Part shown: positions 1 through 13,000 of the stretch, in pieces
How positions within the stretch are numbered: the first letter of the stretch is position 1
How the letters are laid out: each line of letters starts with the position of its first letter
Assembly (NCBI GenBank): GCA_029876055.1
Contig: CM056880.1
Location: 806,001-870,000, forward strand
DNA from: Madurella fahalii
Lineage: Eukaryota > Ascomycota > Sordariomycetes > Sordariales
Reading direction: 5' to 3'
DNA: 64,000 bases
The notes under the pieces: model-generated
Seen by the model: only the letters and a program-made list of their open reading frames with translations
What the model was told of the DNA's origin: nothing
Databases searched by the model: none
Program-made: the position numbers and the translations under genes

Positions 1-31
1 GGCCATGAAAGACCGCACTTGGACGAAGGCA

Positions 32-37
32 GTATAA
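32..37 (+). promoter_or_regulatory. TATA-like box of the carboxylesterase gene
   Basis: A TATAAA hexamer lies about 100 bases before the ATG at 138. Between them, 117-136 is a CA dinucleotide run in the presumed 5' leader. Position and sequence fit a core promoter. No transcription start can be proved from sequence. Confidence 0.45.
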
Positions 38-137
38 AGAGCGTCGCGGCCAACCCACACTGCTGTTGAGTTCCCTCTCTAGGTTCCACATACCAGCTTT
101 CTACATAGTTCCTTAGACACACACACACACACACACT

Positions 138-2151
138 ATGCGATTTTTCACAACCATCTGCGTCGCGGTAACTCTAGTGGCCCAGACCACCACCGCCGCC
201 GCGCCCAAGTCCGCCACCAAATACAAGCAGGACTCCCTCCCCGTGGTCGATCTTGGCTATGTAAGGACTGCTGGCACCTGACATGAAGACCCGAGGTTTC
301 CACAAAACCCCCTAACCCAGACTAATACAGGAACTCCACCAAGCCCTCGCATACAACGCAACAACCGACATCTACAAGTTTTCCAACATCCGTTACGCTC
401 AAGCCCCCGTCGACAACCTTCGCTTCCGCGCCCCCTTGCCCCCCAATACCGACCGAAGCACTATTCAGAACGGGTCAGCGATCAGAACTTGCCCTCAAGG
501 CGTTCCCGACTGGCAGTCCAAGGCCTTTATCCCCGTCGCCCGCTTTATCAACGGTCTCCCTTTTACACTTGAAGCGTGGGAGAATGCCATTAATGCGTCG
601 ACTCCCTTCCCACCCTCGGCTTTTAATGGAGCTGTGACGGAAGATTGTTTGTTTCTGGATGTCCATGTCCCTGGGAAGGTGCTCAGGAAAGCACAGAAGA
701 GCAAGAAAGGGAGTAAAGGTGTACCGGTTCTTGTCTGGGTGAGCATCCCTCCTCCTCCCCTTTTTTTCAGCCCTTGCAGCCCTTTCCTCCTTCCTCGGCG
801 CGGTCTCCACTAACCTTCCTCTGTTTGGTGTCCAGATCCACGGCGGCGGCTACACCCTCTCCTCCAAAATCGGCCACCCCACGCCCGGCTTCGACCCCTC
901 CGGCATCCTCGCACATGCTAAGCAACCGCACCCACAAGGCAACGGAGAAGGCATGATATTCGTCTCCCTTAACTACCGCCTCGGCGCCCTCGGCTTCCTC
1001 GCCAGCCCCAACGACAACTCTTCCGCTCCAAACACTGGCCTCCTCGATCAGCGCCTCGCCCTCCACTGGATCCAGTCCCACATCTACCTCTTTGGCGGTG
1101 ACCCCGACAGGGTGACCCTCATGGGCGAGTCCGCCGGCGGCGGGTCCATCATGTTTCACATTTCTTCTTATGCCGCACAGGGGAAGCCTGCGCCATTCAA
1201 ACAGGCAATACTGCAGTCTCCAGCGGCGATGCCTGTTGCTTCTGCTGCGGCGCCAAGGGAAGCGGCGTATGCTGAGTTTATGGCCTTGATGAATGTTAGT
1301 TCGCTTGATGAAGCGAGAAGACTGGAAAGCGAGGCGGTGATACTGGCGAATCAAGAACAGATAAGGACCGCAAAGGGGACAAGTTACGTGCATGGCCCGG
1401 TAGTAGATGGGGATATCGTCGTGGGGGATTTGGGGCGGTTGTTTCAGCCTGGTGGTGTGGTGGCGAGGAAGTCGGGCGTGAAAATTATGGTGGGGCATAA
1501 TACCTTTGAGGGCGGGTTTTTCTTTGACCCGACGGTGAAGACAGAAGGCGATTTTGGGCAGTGGTTGAGGTGGTCTGTGACAGGGTTGGAGGACAAGCAG
1601 GTGACGGAGTTGATGGAAGTTGTGTATCCGCCGGTGTTTGATGGTTCGCATGGGTATACGGGGCAGGGCAGCAGGCAAATGGCGCTGTGGGGGGAGGGAA
1701 TTCTGGACTGTAATTTTGTGTGGACAGGGGAGGCGATGGCAGGGGAGGTTTTTGCCTGTGAGTTGTCTTTTCTCCTTGTTGTCCTCTCCCACCCTATAAC
1801 AGGTACTTAGGTACTCTTCTCAAACTGAGGCGAGGCAGGTTGCTGACGTGCATGATGTGCATACATACAGACGAATTCGGCTCCCCTGGCCTCCACACCC
1901 AAGACCTCAAATACACCTTCAATGACCCCGCCAACCCAGCCTTCCACAAGAACATGCAGGATATCCTCCAGACTGCGATCGCTAGCTTCGTCGTCAACGG
2001 CAAGCCTGTCCTCAAGGGCGGAGGGGCACCGACTTGGCCGAGGTGGGGAATGGGACAAGAGCTAGTCACTATCAATGAAACAGTGGCAGCTGTTGGAAGG
2101 AGTTCTGTCAATGAGACGAGATGTCGGTGGTGGCAGAACAGGCGTCTTTGA
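138..2151 (+). CDS. Secreted type-B carboxylesterase/lipase
   Basis: Hydrolyses ester bonds of lipids or xenobiotics, probably outside the cell. Four exons fit in frame: 138-260, 331-738, 836-1757, 1871-2151, giving about 577 residues, normal for fungal type-B esterases (PF00135). The first exon begins with a signal peptide (MRFFTTICVAVTLVAQ). Seen in order: the oxyanion-hole motif IHGGGY at the start of exon 3, the nucleophile elbow GESAGG near 1127, the acidic-residue region HNTFEGGFFF near 1497, and the catalytic-His region GLHTQDLKYTF at the start of exon 4, which supports the last splice. All introns are short GT-AG. Substrate cannot be told from sequence. The C-terminal few residues are less conserved in appearance and the stop could follow an unrecognised intron. 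Confidence 0.9.
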
Positions 2152-2892
2152 GAGGTCTTTGATTGCATATTCGGAGGACGGTAGGTGGTCTGGTGACTAG
2201 ATACCTGCATTAAAATCTTCAAACTCCGAGAGAGTTGTCCGAATCTTATCACGAATGCCGCTCACTTTCAAAACGCGGCTGATGTGCAAATAGACGTCGA
2301 GCATAGCCGGGTTGGGCAGAGGCGACAACAGTTGGCAGCAGACGTGTGACGTAAATCTCGTTGAGAATCTCGATGCAGTACTTGTCCATCGCTTAATCGT
2401 ACACCGTTGCTGTGGCGCCATGGGGGGCCCACACTAAGCACAGCCTTTCGAGCCAGAGAGGTTAGAGCGGTGGCAGTAAGTGAAGAGCTAACTCGTAAGC
2501 GGGGTGCTAAAGCAATTTTAGCAGGCGTGTTGGTCATCGCCATTGGTAATAGCCATAATAAGGCCATCCATCATATCCTCGAGGATATCGGCCCTAGGCA
2601 GGTTCCAAAACAAGCCTCACTCGTCGAACTTGTTACCGTCATGTGGATAAAAACAGAGACCAGGTAAATACCTTGCTCGAGAAGTCTCTGTTAGTAATCG
2701 GTCAAAAGGGTACTAAAGCCACATCCGGAAGGTGTTACGCGTAGTATAATTACAGCCACGCAAAATCAGGCCGTCATCGGTTAGAGGGTTAGCAGTGATC
2801 AAGTCAAGATTGTCGGCCAAGAAGTCCCGCAAGGAAGACACAATCGCCGAGAGTGATGATTCCCACTCTACGGTTGTGGTTAGCAAAATTCG
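2152..2892. other. Intergenic region with possible coding remnant
   Basis: No intact gene is visible. On the minus strand a short reading frame (2389 to 2249) and adjoining stretches in other frames (2567 to 2300) have protein-like composition but are broken by frameshifts. This resembles an unidentified decayed gene. I could not assign a family. Confidence 0.3.
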
Positions 2893-3633
2893 GTGATAGG
2901 GAACAGCAGGAGAATCCTAATGGCAGCAGGCAGAGCAAATAACGGCTCAGCTTGGTCTTCTGTACGGACGAACAACAGATGTCAATACGCCGGCGAGGAC
3001 GTCCTTGAGTGCCTAGACAAGAACGACAACTGGTTCCGCTACTTCCCTATTGCCGACTACGACAAGACCGAGGTCTACAACCCGAAAGAGATCATCAGCG
3101 ACTCGCTCCCCAACGTGGGCGACATGCTAAACCGGTTCCAGGTTGTGAGCGAGTATGGTGATTGGAACGAATTCATGCTCGTGTCCGACTTGGTTGATGC
3201 CACATCCTTGCCCGCATTCTCGTCCGAGGAAGCCGTTACCAGTATGGAGAAGATTGTCGAGACGGCAGACGAAATCGTACAGGCGCAGCGTGAGGAATTC
3301 ATCCTCAGCTTCATCACGGGCCTGCTCTTCTGGATCCCCTTCGTCGGCGAGGCTGTCGGCGCAGCCGGCATGACCACCGCACGCACGTTGCTTAGGTTAA
3401 TCGGCGGGGTTGGAGAGGCTGGTATGGCGATCCACGATGTGATCGGAAACCCAGACAATGCTTTCATGGCTGTCTTTGGTTACTTGCTCGGCGCTGGGGT
3501 CGGACGTGCCGGATTCAAGAGCGCTGCTGAGTCGAGACGAGGCATGAGCGCCGACGAATTCAACAGCCTTGCAAATGTGAAGACAAGATTGATGGAGTAT
3601 GACGATGTTCGGTCGCTAAGCTGCCCGCTTTGA
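2893..3633 (+). pseudogene. C-terminal remnant of a GH18 (killer-toxin-type) chitinase
   Basis: The 246 residues match what I recognise as the C-terminal tail of large fungal subgroup-C GH18 chitinases. It has a hydrophobic stretch LLFWIPFVGEAVGAAGM near residue 150, then a GVGEAGMAI / YLLGAGVGR segment, a conserved RRGMS block, and a terminal SCPL. The parent proteins exceed 1000 residues and carry LysM, chitin-binding and catalytic GH18 (DxxDxDxE) domains. None of these is present upstream, where stops interrupt the frame. The first ATG is therefore arbitrary and the piece is probably non-functional, although a short expressed membrane-active protein cannot be excluded. It lies 1.35 kb from the end of the downstream TcA gene. 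Confidence 0.6.
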
Positions 3634-4982
3634 GATAACCGCTGGGGGAGTAGGAGGAAGGACAGACACTCAAGATGCGCGAGTTTTCGTTGAATAATTA
3701 GACACCAGGATCCACCGCCTGACAATGTGCATGAATGAAAAATTGAGCTTTTTGTGTTCCGTATCCTGATTGCCTGACTGTTGGAAGCTGTGGGTAAGTA
3801 GTATCTTTGGGAGCTACGCGGCAATAGGGATGCTCACTGGGTTTTTAGCACGCAGCTATCTTACAGGGTGGCTTAGGAGGATTTGAACCATCTTGGACCG
3901 GGACATAGTTTTCTTGATCAATAACGAGAATCATCTGCTTCTTAATTCATAGTCATCATCTCCGCCTTGTAAGTCTCGCACTTGTCTGTTTCCGTCCGGA
4001 CATGGATTGGAAGTCCAAGCCTGCGATAGCCAAAAGTACTAATTAGAGGCTCGAGAATCTGTTGGATGACCGGCTCAACTTGTAATGTAACAAAATTGGA
4101 ACGAAAACTTGCAGTATGGTAATTGGACTGGACTTGATCATTACCACTGTTGCAACGTCCCCTGCCGCTGCAAGCAAGTCAGACACTGCCGACCGTAATC
4201 ATCAGCCTAGGAGCATCGCTAACTAGCTTAAGAATACAGTATCCCAACCAGGTTAAATATATAATATAGTAGAAGGGGAACGGCGCCTAGGTCGGCAATA
4301 TCGGAGTTTCTCTAGTTATTGAATAGGTACTACTAGATAGGTGATAGTATCGAAGTAGCATGGTCCCGGCCGGCTACGAACAAACATATCATCGTTTCTA
4401 TTGATACCGCCCTAGAACCTTGTCTTCGGTCTACTGTCGGCTTACAAGCGCTAGCAACTAAAGCGGCCTTTGGCAATACGTCCATCGATAGCTACGTAGG
4501 TAGGTTAACTAGCGGTATAGCGGTAATTAATATATCGAGCGATCTACACTTGATACAATTCATATTACTGATGTTTTTCTTTGGCTATATCTTGATCCCT
4601 TGGTATCCTTTTACCATAGGGTTGCCTTAGTGCAATGTAATATCATCTGTGAATAGTGAGGCTATTTCGGTGTACTTACCCTAATGCTATGCCAAGTGTT
4701 TTTTTTTTCCGGCATCAGGAGAGCAATATACCGACTGGATTCCCCTAAGCGAGGGGAAGAATTAAGCGAAGAAATACTGTACTTCATCCTAGCTTGCGTT
4801 TCTGCCTTGAACAGGGGCTGATGTGCAGGCCTGTTTGCCATTGAGTGACTGACCTAGAAAGGGCCTTGATTATAGCCTCTCTCAGCGATACTGCCGCAAG
4901 GCCCGATGGTAAACGATCTGAAGGGAGGCCAACACCGCTCTCTCGATGTCACGCAAAACCGTGCGTTCCCGATGCCAAAGTC
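3634..4982. other. Gene-poor, AT-rich spacer between chitinase relic and TcA
   Basis: About 1.35 kb without a sustained reading frame. Composition drops to AT-rich with many TA steps around 4240-4560 (for example the ATATATAATATAGTAG stretch at 4256), unlike the GC-balanced genes on either side. This is compatible with degraded transposon DNA altered by RIP-type C-to-T change, but no element could be identified. Confidence 0.4.
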
Positions 4983-7900
4983 TTATCTAGTCTCAAAAGA
5001 ATAAGAAATCAGAATTTGCATCGACATAATTGCTTTAGCCACCACCACCTTGGCAGCATCATCACCCTCCTTGACGGCGATAACCCAGTCCTCTGCCTCC
5101 GTTCCGGCATTCCACTCCACCCCGAGCCCTGGCGCCGACGGCGCCCCCCCGGCGTTGGGCAACAGCGCATCGACAAGAGCCACCACCCTCCCCGCCGGCA
5201 CTCCGGAAGAGGCAGGCAACTCAAACTGCACGCCCCTGGCCTTGCTGTCCGCGCCGTCGCCAATGGTTAGCAACAACGTCTTCCCGGCCGCCGCAGCGTC
5301 GAGCTCGACGGCCAGCTTCACGCGCTGCGGCTTGGCGGTGCCGCCGCGGGCAAAGTACGGCAGGCGCTGGGGGAGGTCGCTGAGGCGCAGCGGCGTACCA
5401 GCACGGAAGGCAGCCCAGCCCGTGGCAAACTCGGCGCGCGCGTCGACGTACAGGCACAGGCCGCCGTCAAACACGGCTGAGGCGGCGGCGGCGGCGGCAA
5501 GGAGGTCGTTGACGCGCTGTAACGCGGCGGCGGCGAGCGCTCTGGAACCCTTGTTGGCTGTGTAGTGGATGTGCAGGATCACGTCGGCGATGGTGCTGTA
5601 GGAGAAGGCGGGGAGGAGGGAGGTGAGGGTCAGAGTCCATTTGCTACGTAGCCGGGATTTTGTCAGCTATTCCTTTCCGTAGAAGATCCATACAAAGGAG
5701 GATTCAGTTGTTGTTACCTCGCAACACCGGCGCCTTCGAAAGGCAGATATCGCTCGTCGTTGAGATTGAGTTCGAACAACCCCCGGTCATCAGCCGCGGA
5801 TGATATAGCTACCGACGTAATGGGGGCGGACGACCCCGACATAGGCGAGCCATCCAGGGCCCGGAACGAACTCGAGGTGAGCGCGAGGGTGGCGTTTACG
5901 GGAGTGTAGGCGCCGACCACGCATGGGATAGTCAGGCTCACGCTCTTTATCCGACGGTTGGCGTGGCCGGGAAAGTCCATGTCCCAAAGGGCTTCGGGCA
6001 GCTCGAACTCGTCGATCTTGCCCTCACGTCGGAGCTGCGATAGGCCCACCGGCGCCACCTGGCGCAGCGAGACGGCCCGCGACAGTTCATAATCGTGCCC
6101 TCGCTCCGCCATGTGCTCCTTCTGCAGCCGCCGCAGAGCTAGGCTCAGCTTCTCACCGGCATACAGCCCGTCGCGGCTGGAATTCCAGTAACCGCCGGTG
6201 ATAAAGACGTGGTCTGCTGGGTTCCTGCCCCTCTCGAAGTTGAAGGCTTGTTCCGCCTGCGCGGCAGTATCCAATGCGAGATTGTACAGCGTGTAGTACA
6301 CGCTCTGCATACTGTTGAGGGACCAGGTGTAGAGCTCCGTGTTCGTGTATTTGGAGCGGAGGAATGTGTCCATCTCTGCGTCCTGCTCGAGCGAGTGCTC
6401 TTCCATCCGTAATTGCAGCGCTGCTTGTTCTACGCGTAGCTTCTGTGCCGCAATATGCACGTCGATGCCCATGATCTCCTGGCCGACCGTGTTTGCCGCT
6501 AGGATCCGTTCGTGTGTCTGGCGCTCAAACAGGGCTAGCCGTGCCGCGTTCTCGGAGCTCCACCGCACCGCCTCGGCCTTGATATGGAGACCCATCCCGA
6601 CGGCACGGGGTATGGCCGCCATCTCGTTCCCGCCGTATGACGTCGATGTTCCCACGCCGCCCGGGGAGAAATTTGCCGTCAGGGTAGGGAAGGAGGCTAT
6701 GTAGGAAGCGGCCGCATCCACGGCGCTCGCGGCGATGGTGTAATCGTTGGCCTCGATTGCGGCCGTCACCTCGTTGGTCTCGAACTGAGACAGGGGGAAG
6801 CCGAAATCTTTCTTGACCTTGGCGACAGAGTATGGTAGCTCGTTGAAGCTGCCTCCCTCCGCGGGAATGGCGCCGTGATCCTCGCCCAGCAGGTCGAGGA
6901 GATGTTGCATCCGGTTGACTGCGGCCACCCTACTGCCTTGGTAAAACTGGAGGATTTTATTCGTCTCATCAAGCTCTTTCTGCCTCAGCTCTCTTAGCCT
7001 GTGGCTAACAGCCTTCTGATGTTCTAGGCGTAGCGTAGCTAGCAGTTCGCTATCCTTGCGTTCGCGCAGGGAGAGGATCGTTGCACCCATCGACTTGACC
7101 TCGGTGCAAAGGTCGACGGCGTGACGGATCAGATGGACGAACCTAAAGTTGGGCAATGCCACTTTGGCCGAATCGGCCACGGAACCCAGGGGAGTGCCTC
7201 TGGCAACGGCGGCAACCAAAGCGGCTGGGTCGAGTGGGGGCTCCCAGAGTGCCACCGTCCTAACGTTGCCGTCAATGTCCTGACAATGGCGTATCTTGAA
7301 AAGCCGGTCATCGATGAGAGCACGTAGCGTCTTCAGAGCCGGGTTGGCTGGCACACAGAAGTACTTCCCGGTGGCCGTGCCGAAGATATTGACAGCAGCC
7401 AGACCGAACGGTGCCGGCTCTGCCGCCTCATTCCGGAATGGGAACAGCGTCTCCATATTGACCAAAATGTTGGTCAGATCCTGCGCGTCCCAGCCTTTGA
7501 CGTTCGCCTTCTTGGCCGCATCCACAACTGCGTTGTACGTCTGGGTACCCCTCTTCCCGACACTGGCGATACTCTGGGGAGACGGGCCGAAGACGTGCGC
7601 CGCCTCCACATAGCTCTGAATGGCAAGGTTAATGCTCTCGAGCGTGAAGCGTCTGAAGTAGATGTCGCCCTGGGACACCATGACCTCGATATATTTATAC
7701 ACAAACCACTTCATGTAGGCTACATGACGACCTCGTGCAACGACAAACGGCGCGAAGGGGTTGGCGGACCACTCCTGCACATCACCCATGCTGCCCGGTG
7801 ACTGCTGTGGCCTATTGGCCAGCTCGCGGAAGGGCATAAAACGCCATACACGCGTCTGGTCCGTGGCCGTGGGGTCAAAGACCAGCTTGAGCGCCGCCAG

Positions 7901-10039
7901 AGCGTTGTCGAACTGCTGCATGGTCGCGTAAGTGTTGGCAAGGAGCATGGGCAGGTGCATGCACAGCTCCCAGTTCTCCAGCGCGATGGGTGTGTGCTGC
8001 TCGTGGTACCAGAAGTATGGCTTGCTGAAGTTGACGAGCCCGAGGCCTTGGTGTAACACCGTCGTGCTCTTGTTCGCCATGTCCGGGGTTGGTGGCCACA
8101 CTGAGGCCCCATCCGTTATCAGCGGTAAATTCGGGACTGGCGGCCATGCGGGATTCTTAGCGTCGTCGTCCAGGTAGTTATATGGGCTCAAATAATTGCC
8201 GGAGGCCAGGAGTTCCTGGAACGCAGGCGCAAAGTTGTTGGAGAACAGCATCTGTATCCCGACAGGGTTCATATTGTCCGGCCGTTGGCTTGGAAAGATC
8301 ATAGTTCGCTTGGCAAACTGCTGCGTACTTTTGCTGGATGCCTTGGGCACAAATTCCTGCGTAAACGGCGTTTTATATTGTTTCAGTTTCTGGACATGAG
8401 GCATCCAGATCAGCTTGCGGATCTGGTCGTCTCCTGCGGCAGAAATTCGGGCCTGGAATACCCAGTCGGTATCGCTGTCGAAGAAGGAATCGTCAAAATT
8501 GAGCGAATCAGGATAGCCGGCCGAGAACAGGGCTGTCCGCGACTTGCGAACGTGGCAATGACCGTCCTTGAGGACGAAGTCGCCTAGCCATAATAGACAG
8601 AAAGCCTTGCTGGAGTCATACACGCTCCCGAGATAGGCGCTGATGACGGCGGTACCATCCTTCTCAACTTCCGTGATGAAGAAGAAAGAACCATGGTTCA
8701 TGAGGTGCTCGTCAATGTCACGCTCCCCAATGCCCATTACGTTTCTTCGGTTCATGGGATTAGCCGTAGAGGGGAACATGCCGTACTTATCTGACCGCGT
8801 CGAGAGAGTCTCCGGCGATACCTGCCTCGGCATCCACTGTCCCTCCCTCTTCTCAGTAAAGGACATGCCCACCTCCCAGTAGTAGACAAGCCTTGTGGAA
8901 GTCTGACTCTCGTCCAGCTTGTAGCTCCTCTCGGTTAGGATGGGCAAAAAGATAACCAGGCGCTGGTCTTCATCGCCAAGAGCGACAGGATAGACATAGC
9001 TGCCTGAGAAGCACGGCACGTTGGGATATTCACGCATGATGTTCCTGACGGCGGAATAATCCTGTCTCCCCGTAGTGAGGTCTGTGGTGTAGTACTTCGT
9101 TGGGCTATCTCCCGTCGCCGGTTTCAATGTCACCTTGACGGGCTTGCGTAGAGTGCGCATAATCTGCACGGTTGGGATATCTACTGGTAGTTTTTCCCAC
9201 GGGCTCCACACGTCTGTCGTCTTGTCGTATGTCCGATAGAAGAACTGATGTGGCGCCATCCGGGTTCGGGCGATGATGTGATTCCGCCGGTGCCCGGATC
9301 CTTCATAGAGGCTGAGAGGCTCGAGATCCGCTGTCTCGAGCATCCCAGCCACGTATTTTGCTATGAGCGCGGTGCAGCTTGACTTCCCCTCAAGCAGTGC
9401 CATCTCAACAGCCTTAAAACCTTCCGTCTTATTGTCTCGCAGAGAGGGCTCGAGCCAGTTCTCCGGGTACAGAAAGACTTTGCGATTGGCCGTCCACGTC
9501 TCGATCGACTTCTTCCACTCCCACTCCTTGAGTTTGGCGTCTGAAAAGTCGGCTGCTGACAAGTTCGACCTCGTGAGCTCGAGGCCCAGCAGACAGCGAT
9601 GGACGAACAGCTGGACGGATGAGATTGCCTGCTTAATGCGGGACGTCTTCAGGCAGGTGCCCATGTTGGCATCTATCAGAAAGTATTCGAAGAGTCCGTC
9701 TGAGTCGTACACGCCCTCCGAGTTGAGGTAGTAGAGAGAACCCGCGACAAGGGCGTCGCGAGACGAGCTGCGGATCTTGTCAAACATCGATGACGCCGTG
9801 TCTGTCCACGTCTGATTATTCACGCGGCTCCGGGCAAGGGCCCTGACTTGGCGTGCCATCAATGCCGGGTTAGACCCTGGTTTCGCCCAGGAGAACACAA
9901 CGGCAGCATCCGCGACCCCAAGCTTCTTGCAAAGCGCATACCGCTTGTTGATGGCGTCCAGCATCCGTATGTCGATTTCGATTTTTGGCGTCTCGGTTGC
10001 CTCGCCAGGGGAGACTGAATAATCGTACTTGTTAGCCAT
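4983..10039 (-). CDS. TcA-like toxin complex subunit, C-terminal half (TccB/TcaB/YenA2-like)
   Basis: Forms the pore and TcB-docking part of the Tc toxin injection particle by family analogy; TcA pentamers bind the target cell and translocate the TcB-TcC cargo. Two exons: 10039-5718 and 5643-4983, joined in frame by a 74-base GT-AG intron, about 1660 residues. Seen: a neuraminidase-like/ABC-toxin-N region in the first third; helical coiled-coil channel segments encoded near 7080-6900 (LRELRQKELDETNKILQFYQ) and 6540-6240; and the TcB-binding signature LPEALWDMDFPGH near 5990, followed by IKSVSLTIPCVVG. The second exon carries the final beta-domain (ILHIHYTANKG). Starts one base after the stop of the upstream TcA half, in another frame. 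The large size and single intron suggest bacterial ancestry. Secretion route is not visible: there is no signal peptide. Confidence 0.9.
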
Positions 10040-10040
10040 C

Positions 10041-13000
10041 CTAAGTAGTGGGAGCGGAGAATGCTTTACCAGTAGTTGTTGCAGCGGGCGCGTGCTCAGA
10101 CAGTAAACTTCCGAGAAGCTTCACGTCCCACCCTGTAGCGGAACATATCTCGCTAGCCACATCCGTAATAGCATTAGCTGGCTTACTCAGGATACTCATC
10201 ATAGAGTTGATGTCTGGGAAAGCGCCTCTGACTGAGTCGTACGCAATCAGCAGCTCGAGGTCCGACCTTGTAAGTGTTGCCGTCGAGCTCGGCAGTCGGC
10301 AGACATTGAGGATGTATATAAGATCCGCAGCCGGTATATTGGCCATGCCAAACAAGATGCTATAACGTGAAAGCAGAGACAGAAAACTCTGCACCCGATT
10401 GATGCTTTCCAAGGGTAGCAGACAGGCATCTGCAATAGGGGCGTCCTTTGTCTCTCCCATGCTCGACTTGAGACTCAGGCGCATGTTTGACCCCTCAATG
10501 CTGTAGAACTGGCCGCCGACGAGACTCTCCGTCAACATAAGCCCTTTGCTAGACGACTCAGGCGGCTCGGACACGGAAGTGCCTCTCAGCGAGGTCACTC
10601 CCGAGAAGATGTAGGTCCCCGTCTCCAGCGGGACAAAGAAGCCGAGGAAAGGTTCGTTAGCCGGGGTGGAGGCTGGTGTTAGAAGCTCTAGAGCGGTTTC
10701 CTCTAGAAGCAGGGCGACGACATCCACCGGCACCTTGGGGAACGTGTCAGAGTAAATCCGGACAACATGCTGCGCCGCGTTCGGCTCCCTTTGCACCATC
10801 TTGACCGCCATCGCCACCTGAAGACCGAGGCTAGGCGGGGGTCCGAGCTGTCCAAAGCGATCGTTGCCGAGCATAAAGTACTCGATTTCGGCCGGGGTGA
10901 CTTTGTACCTCGACAGACTTGTCTTCCAGAACTCAATGAATCCCACCGTCGTCCTTGACGTCTTGAAAGGGTTGCGATCGCTTCCGGAAAGAGAGAGCAG
11001 GCTGCACAGCTGATTCAGGGGTTGGTTGAGCGCCTTGCATAGGAGGACATGTTTGTATATCAAGGATATTGAAAGCAGACTGAGCGTCTTCGTCTCAGTT
11101 GGCCGGTTTATGGCGGTAACTACGGTTGTAATATCGGCTGGCGAGATACCCAAAGCGGCCCCAACGCCCGTGGCGTGCTCGGTGAGAAGCGGGTTGGACT
11201 TGTTTGCAAACTTGGGGACGCCGCTACTCGCGAGGGCCAAGTCAGGGTCCGTCCGGATTATGCTTGGCTTCTGAAAAAGGGCCCTATAGAGTGTGGTACT
11301 TAGGTCACCTAACAGGACCAAGGCTGCATCCAGGCTCAGCCCGGCCATCTTCTGGACGGTCTTGAGAAGGGCCATCTTCTCCAGTAGTGCTGGAGACCCG
11401 AGATCCGACTCGAAGGTGGAGAGAACGCGGTCGGTCTGGTCAATGCTCCATCCGAGGCGCTTCATGACGCGGATGAACCAGTTGATGCGGGTCCACGTTT
11501 TCAAAGACAGCGGTGTGCCCCCGAGGCAGCGGATGCTCAGAGCCTGCGGGTCTGGTTCGCCGTTCTGCGGGACGGGTGGTAGACGCCAGCCTACGACATC
11601 GGTTCCCGCAGCTGGCCCAAAGGTCTGCATGAATTCAGCGTTGCGGTCCAGGATGGTCATTTCGCCACTTATGACGGTACCGTCATCCTTCTGGACGCGG
11701 GGAACCACGGCAACAGGTTTCTCCGTCTTGACGTTCTTGAGCCAGAAGACTTTGGACTTGTTTTCCTCCAGGTTGAACGGGGGATACATATATACGTCCG
11801 GGTCCCGAGGCGGGTTCCAGGGGGTATAGATGGAGGCTCGCCAGACGCCGCGGTCATCGATCCACGCGATGATTCTCCACGAGTCGACTGCGTATACCGT
11901 GCCCCAGTGGTCCATCCTACCGATGCGCTCGCTTTCCAAAGGATCCGGCCCCTCGCTGAAGTAGACGTCGCAGAATACTGAACACTCGGCGCTGCCCGGT
12001 TCCCACACGCGGCCGGTGGGGAAGATGACGGCCATGTTGGGTAGCTTGGGAAACACGGCAATCACATCGGCGGCCTCGGGCATTTCGACATTCAAAGGAG
12101 GGTCCAGGGCCGCGAGTAGGTCGCTCCATCGTGCCTTGCGGCCGTCCGGATCGTCGTCGGACTTAGGCTCCGCCCAATGGACTTTACCCCAGAGGTCAGC
12201 TAACTCCCCCGGTGCCTTGAGAAGCGCGTCAGGAATGCGACCTCTGACGAAGTTTGTAGAGAGAAGCTCTGCCAGGCCGTCATACGTGAGCCCGGTACGT
12301 GGCAGGAATTGGTCCTTCACCGCCGTCAAGCCATTGGAGTCGTTCAGCAGCTCAACCTGCGAACCGAAACCCCAGTATTCGTGGGGTCCTTTCAACTGAC
12401 TCTTGTCGCCGGGCTTGAAAGACTCCTGAGCGAGAGCGACATACTCGGCCTCGGTGATGCCGAGGACCTCAGCGGCCAGTGCCCTCTCCGTTGCTTCGTC
12501 GCCCGCACCAAACGTCTCAAGAATAGTTTCTCTGCCCATGCCTAGATTCTCCAGGAGTACCCTGGTCTGTGCCAAGTTGCGATCAAAAGGTAGAACTCCG
12601 ATCGGGGTAACTCGCTCCGCGAGCCAGTTATATGCCTTGGCCGCCACATCATCTTGGATCATTGGCTCAGCGATGAGTTGGCGGGAGTCGTCACCTTGCT
12701 GATTGTTGAATGCCTTGATCTTTCTAGCGCCGACGTAGCACTCAAGAACCTCATTTACAAGGTCGATGTACGGGAGCTCCGTGTTCGTATTGGCGCACGA
12801 GAGATCCAGGTCGCCAATGTCAGGCCTGCGCGCGAGAAAGCTGTTCCTCACTTTGACTGGGAGAAATTCGAGCAGGTCGACGAGGTATGCAGCCGGACTA
12901 TATACAGAGTTGCAGTTGTCACACTTGGTCGTCAGAGACTCGTGGAAGAGCGTGTCGAGATTGACAGCGCCGGACTTCTTGCTTGTGCTCGACAGGGCAG

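Noticed and set aside
767..1792. Long minus-strand frame opposite the carboxylesterase
   Set aside because: Antisense shadow: the plus strand has signal peptide, GESAGG and spliced exons in frame; the minus product is low-complexity without domains.
10041..10069. A possible intron joining the two TcA halves (GTAAAG ... TTAG on the minus strand)
   Set aside because: Only 29 bases, below any usual fungal intron, and removing it does not lead into the reading frame of the second half.
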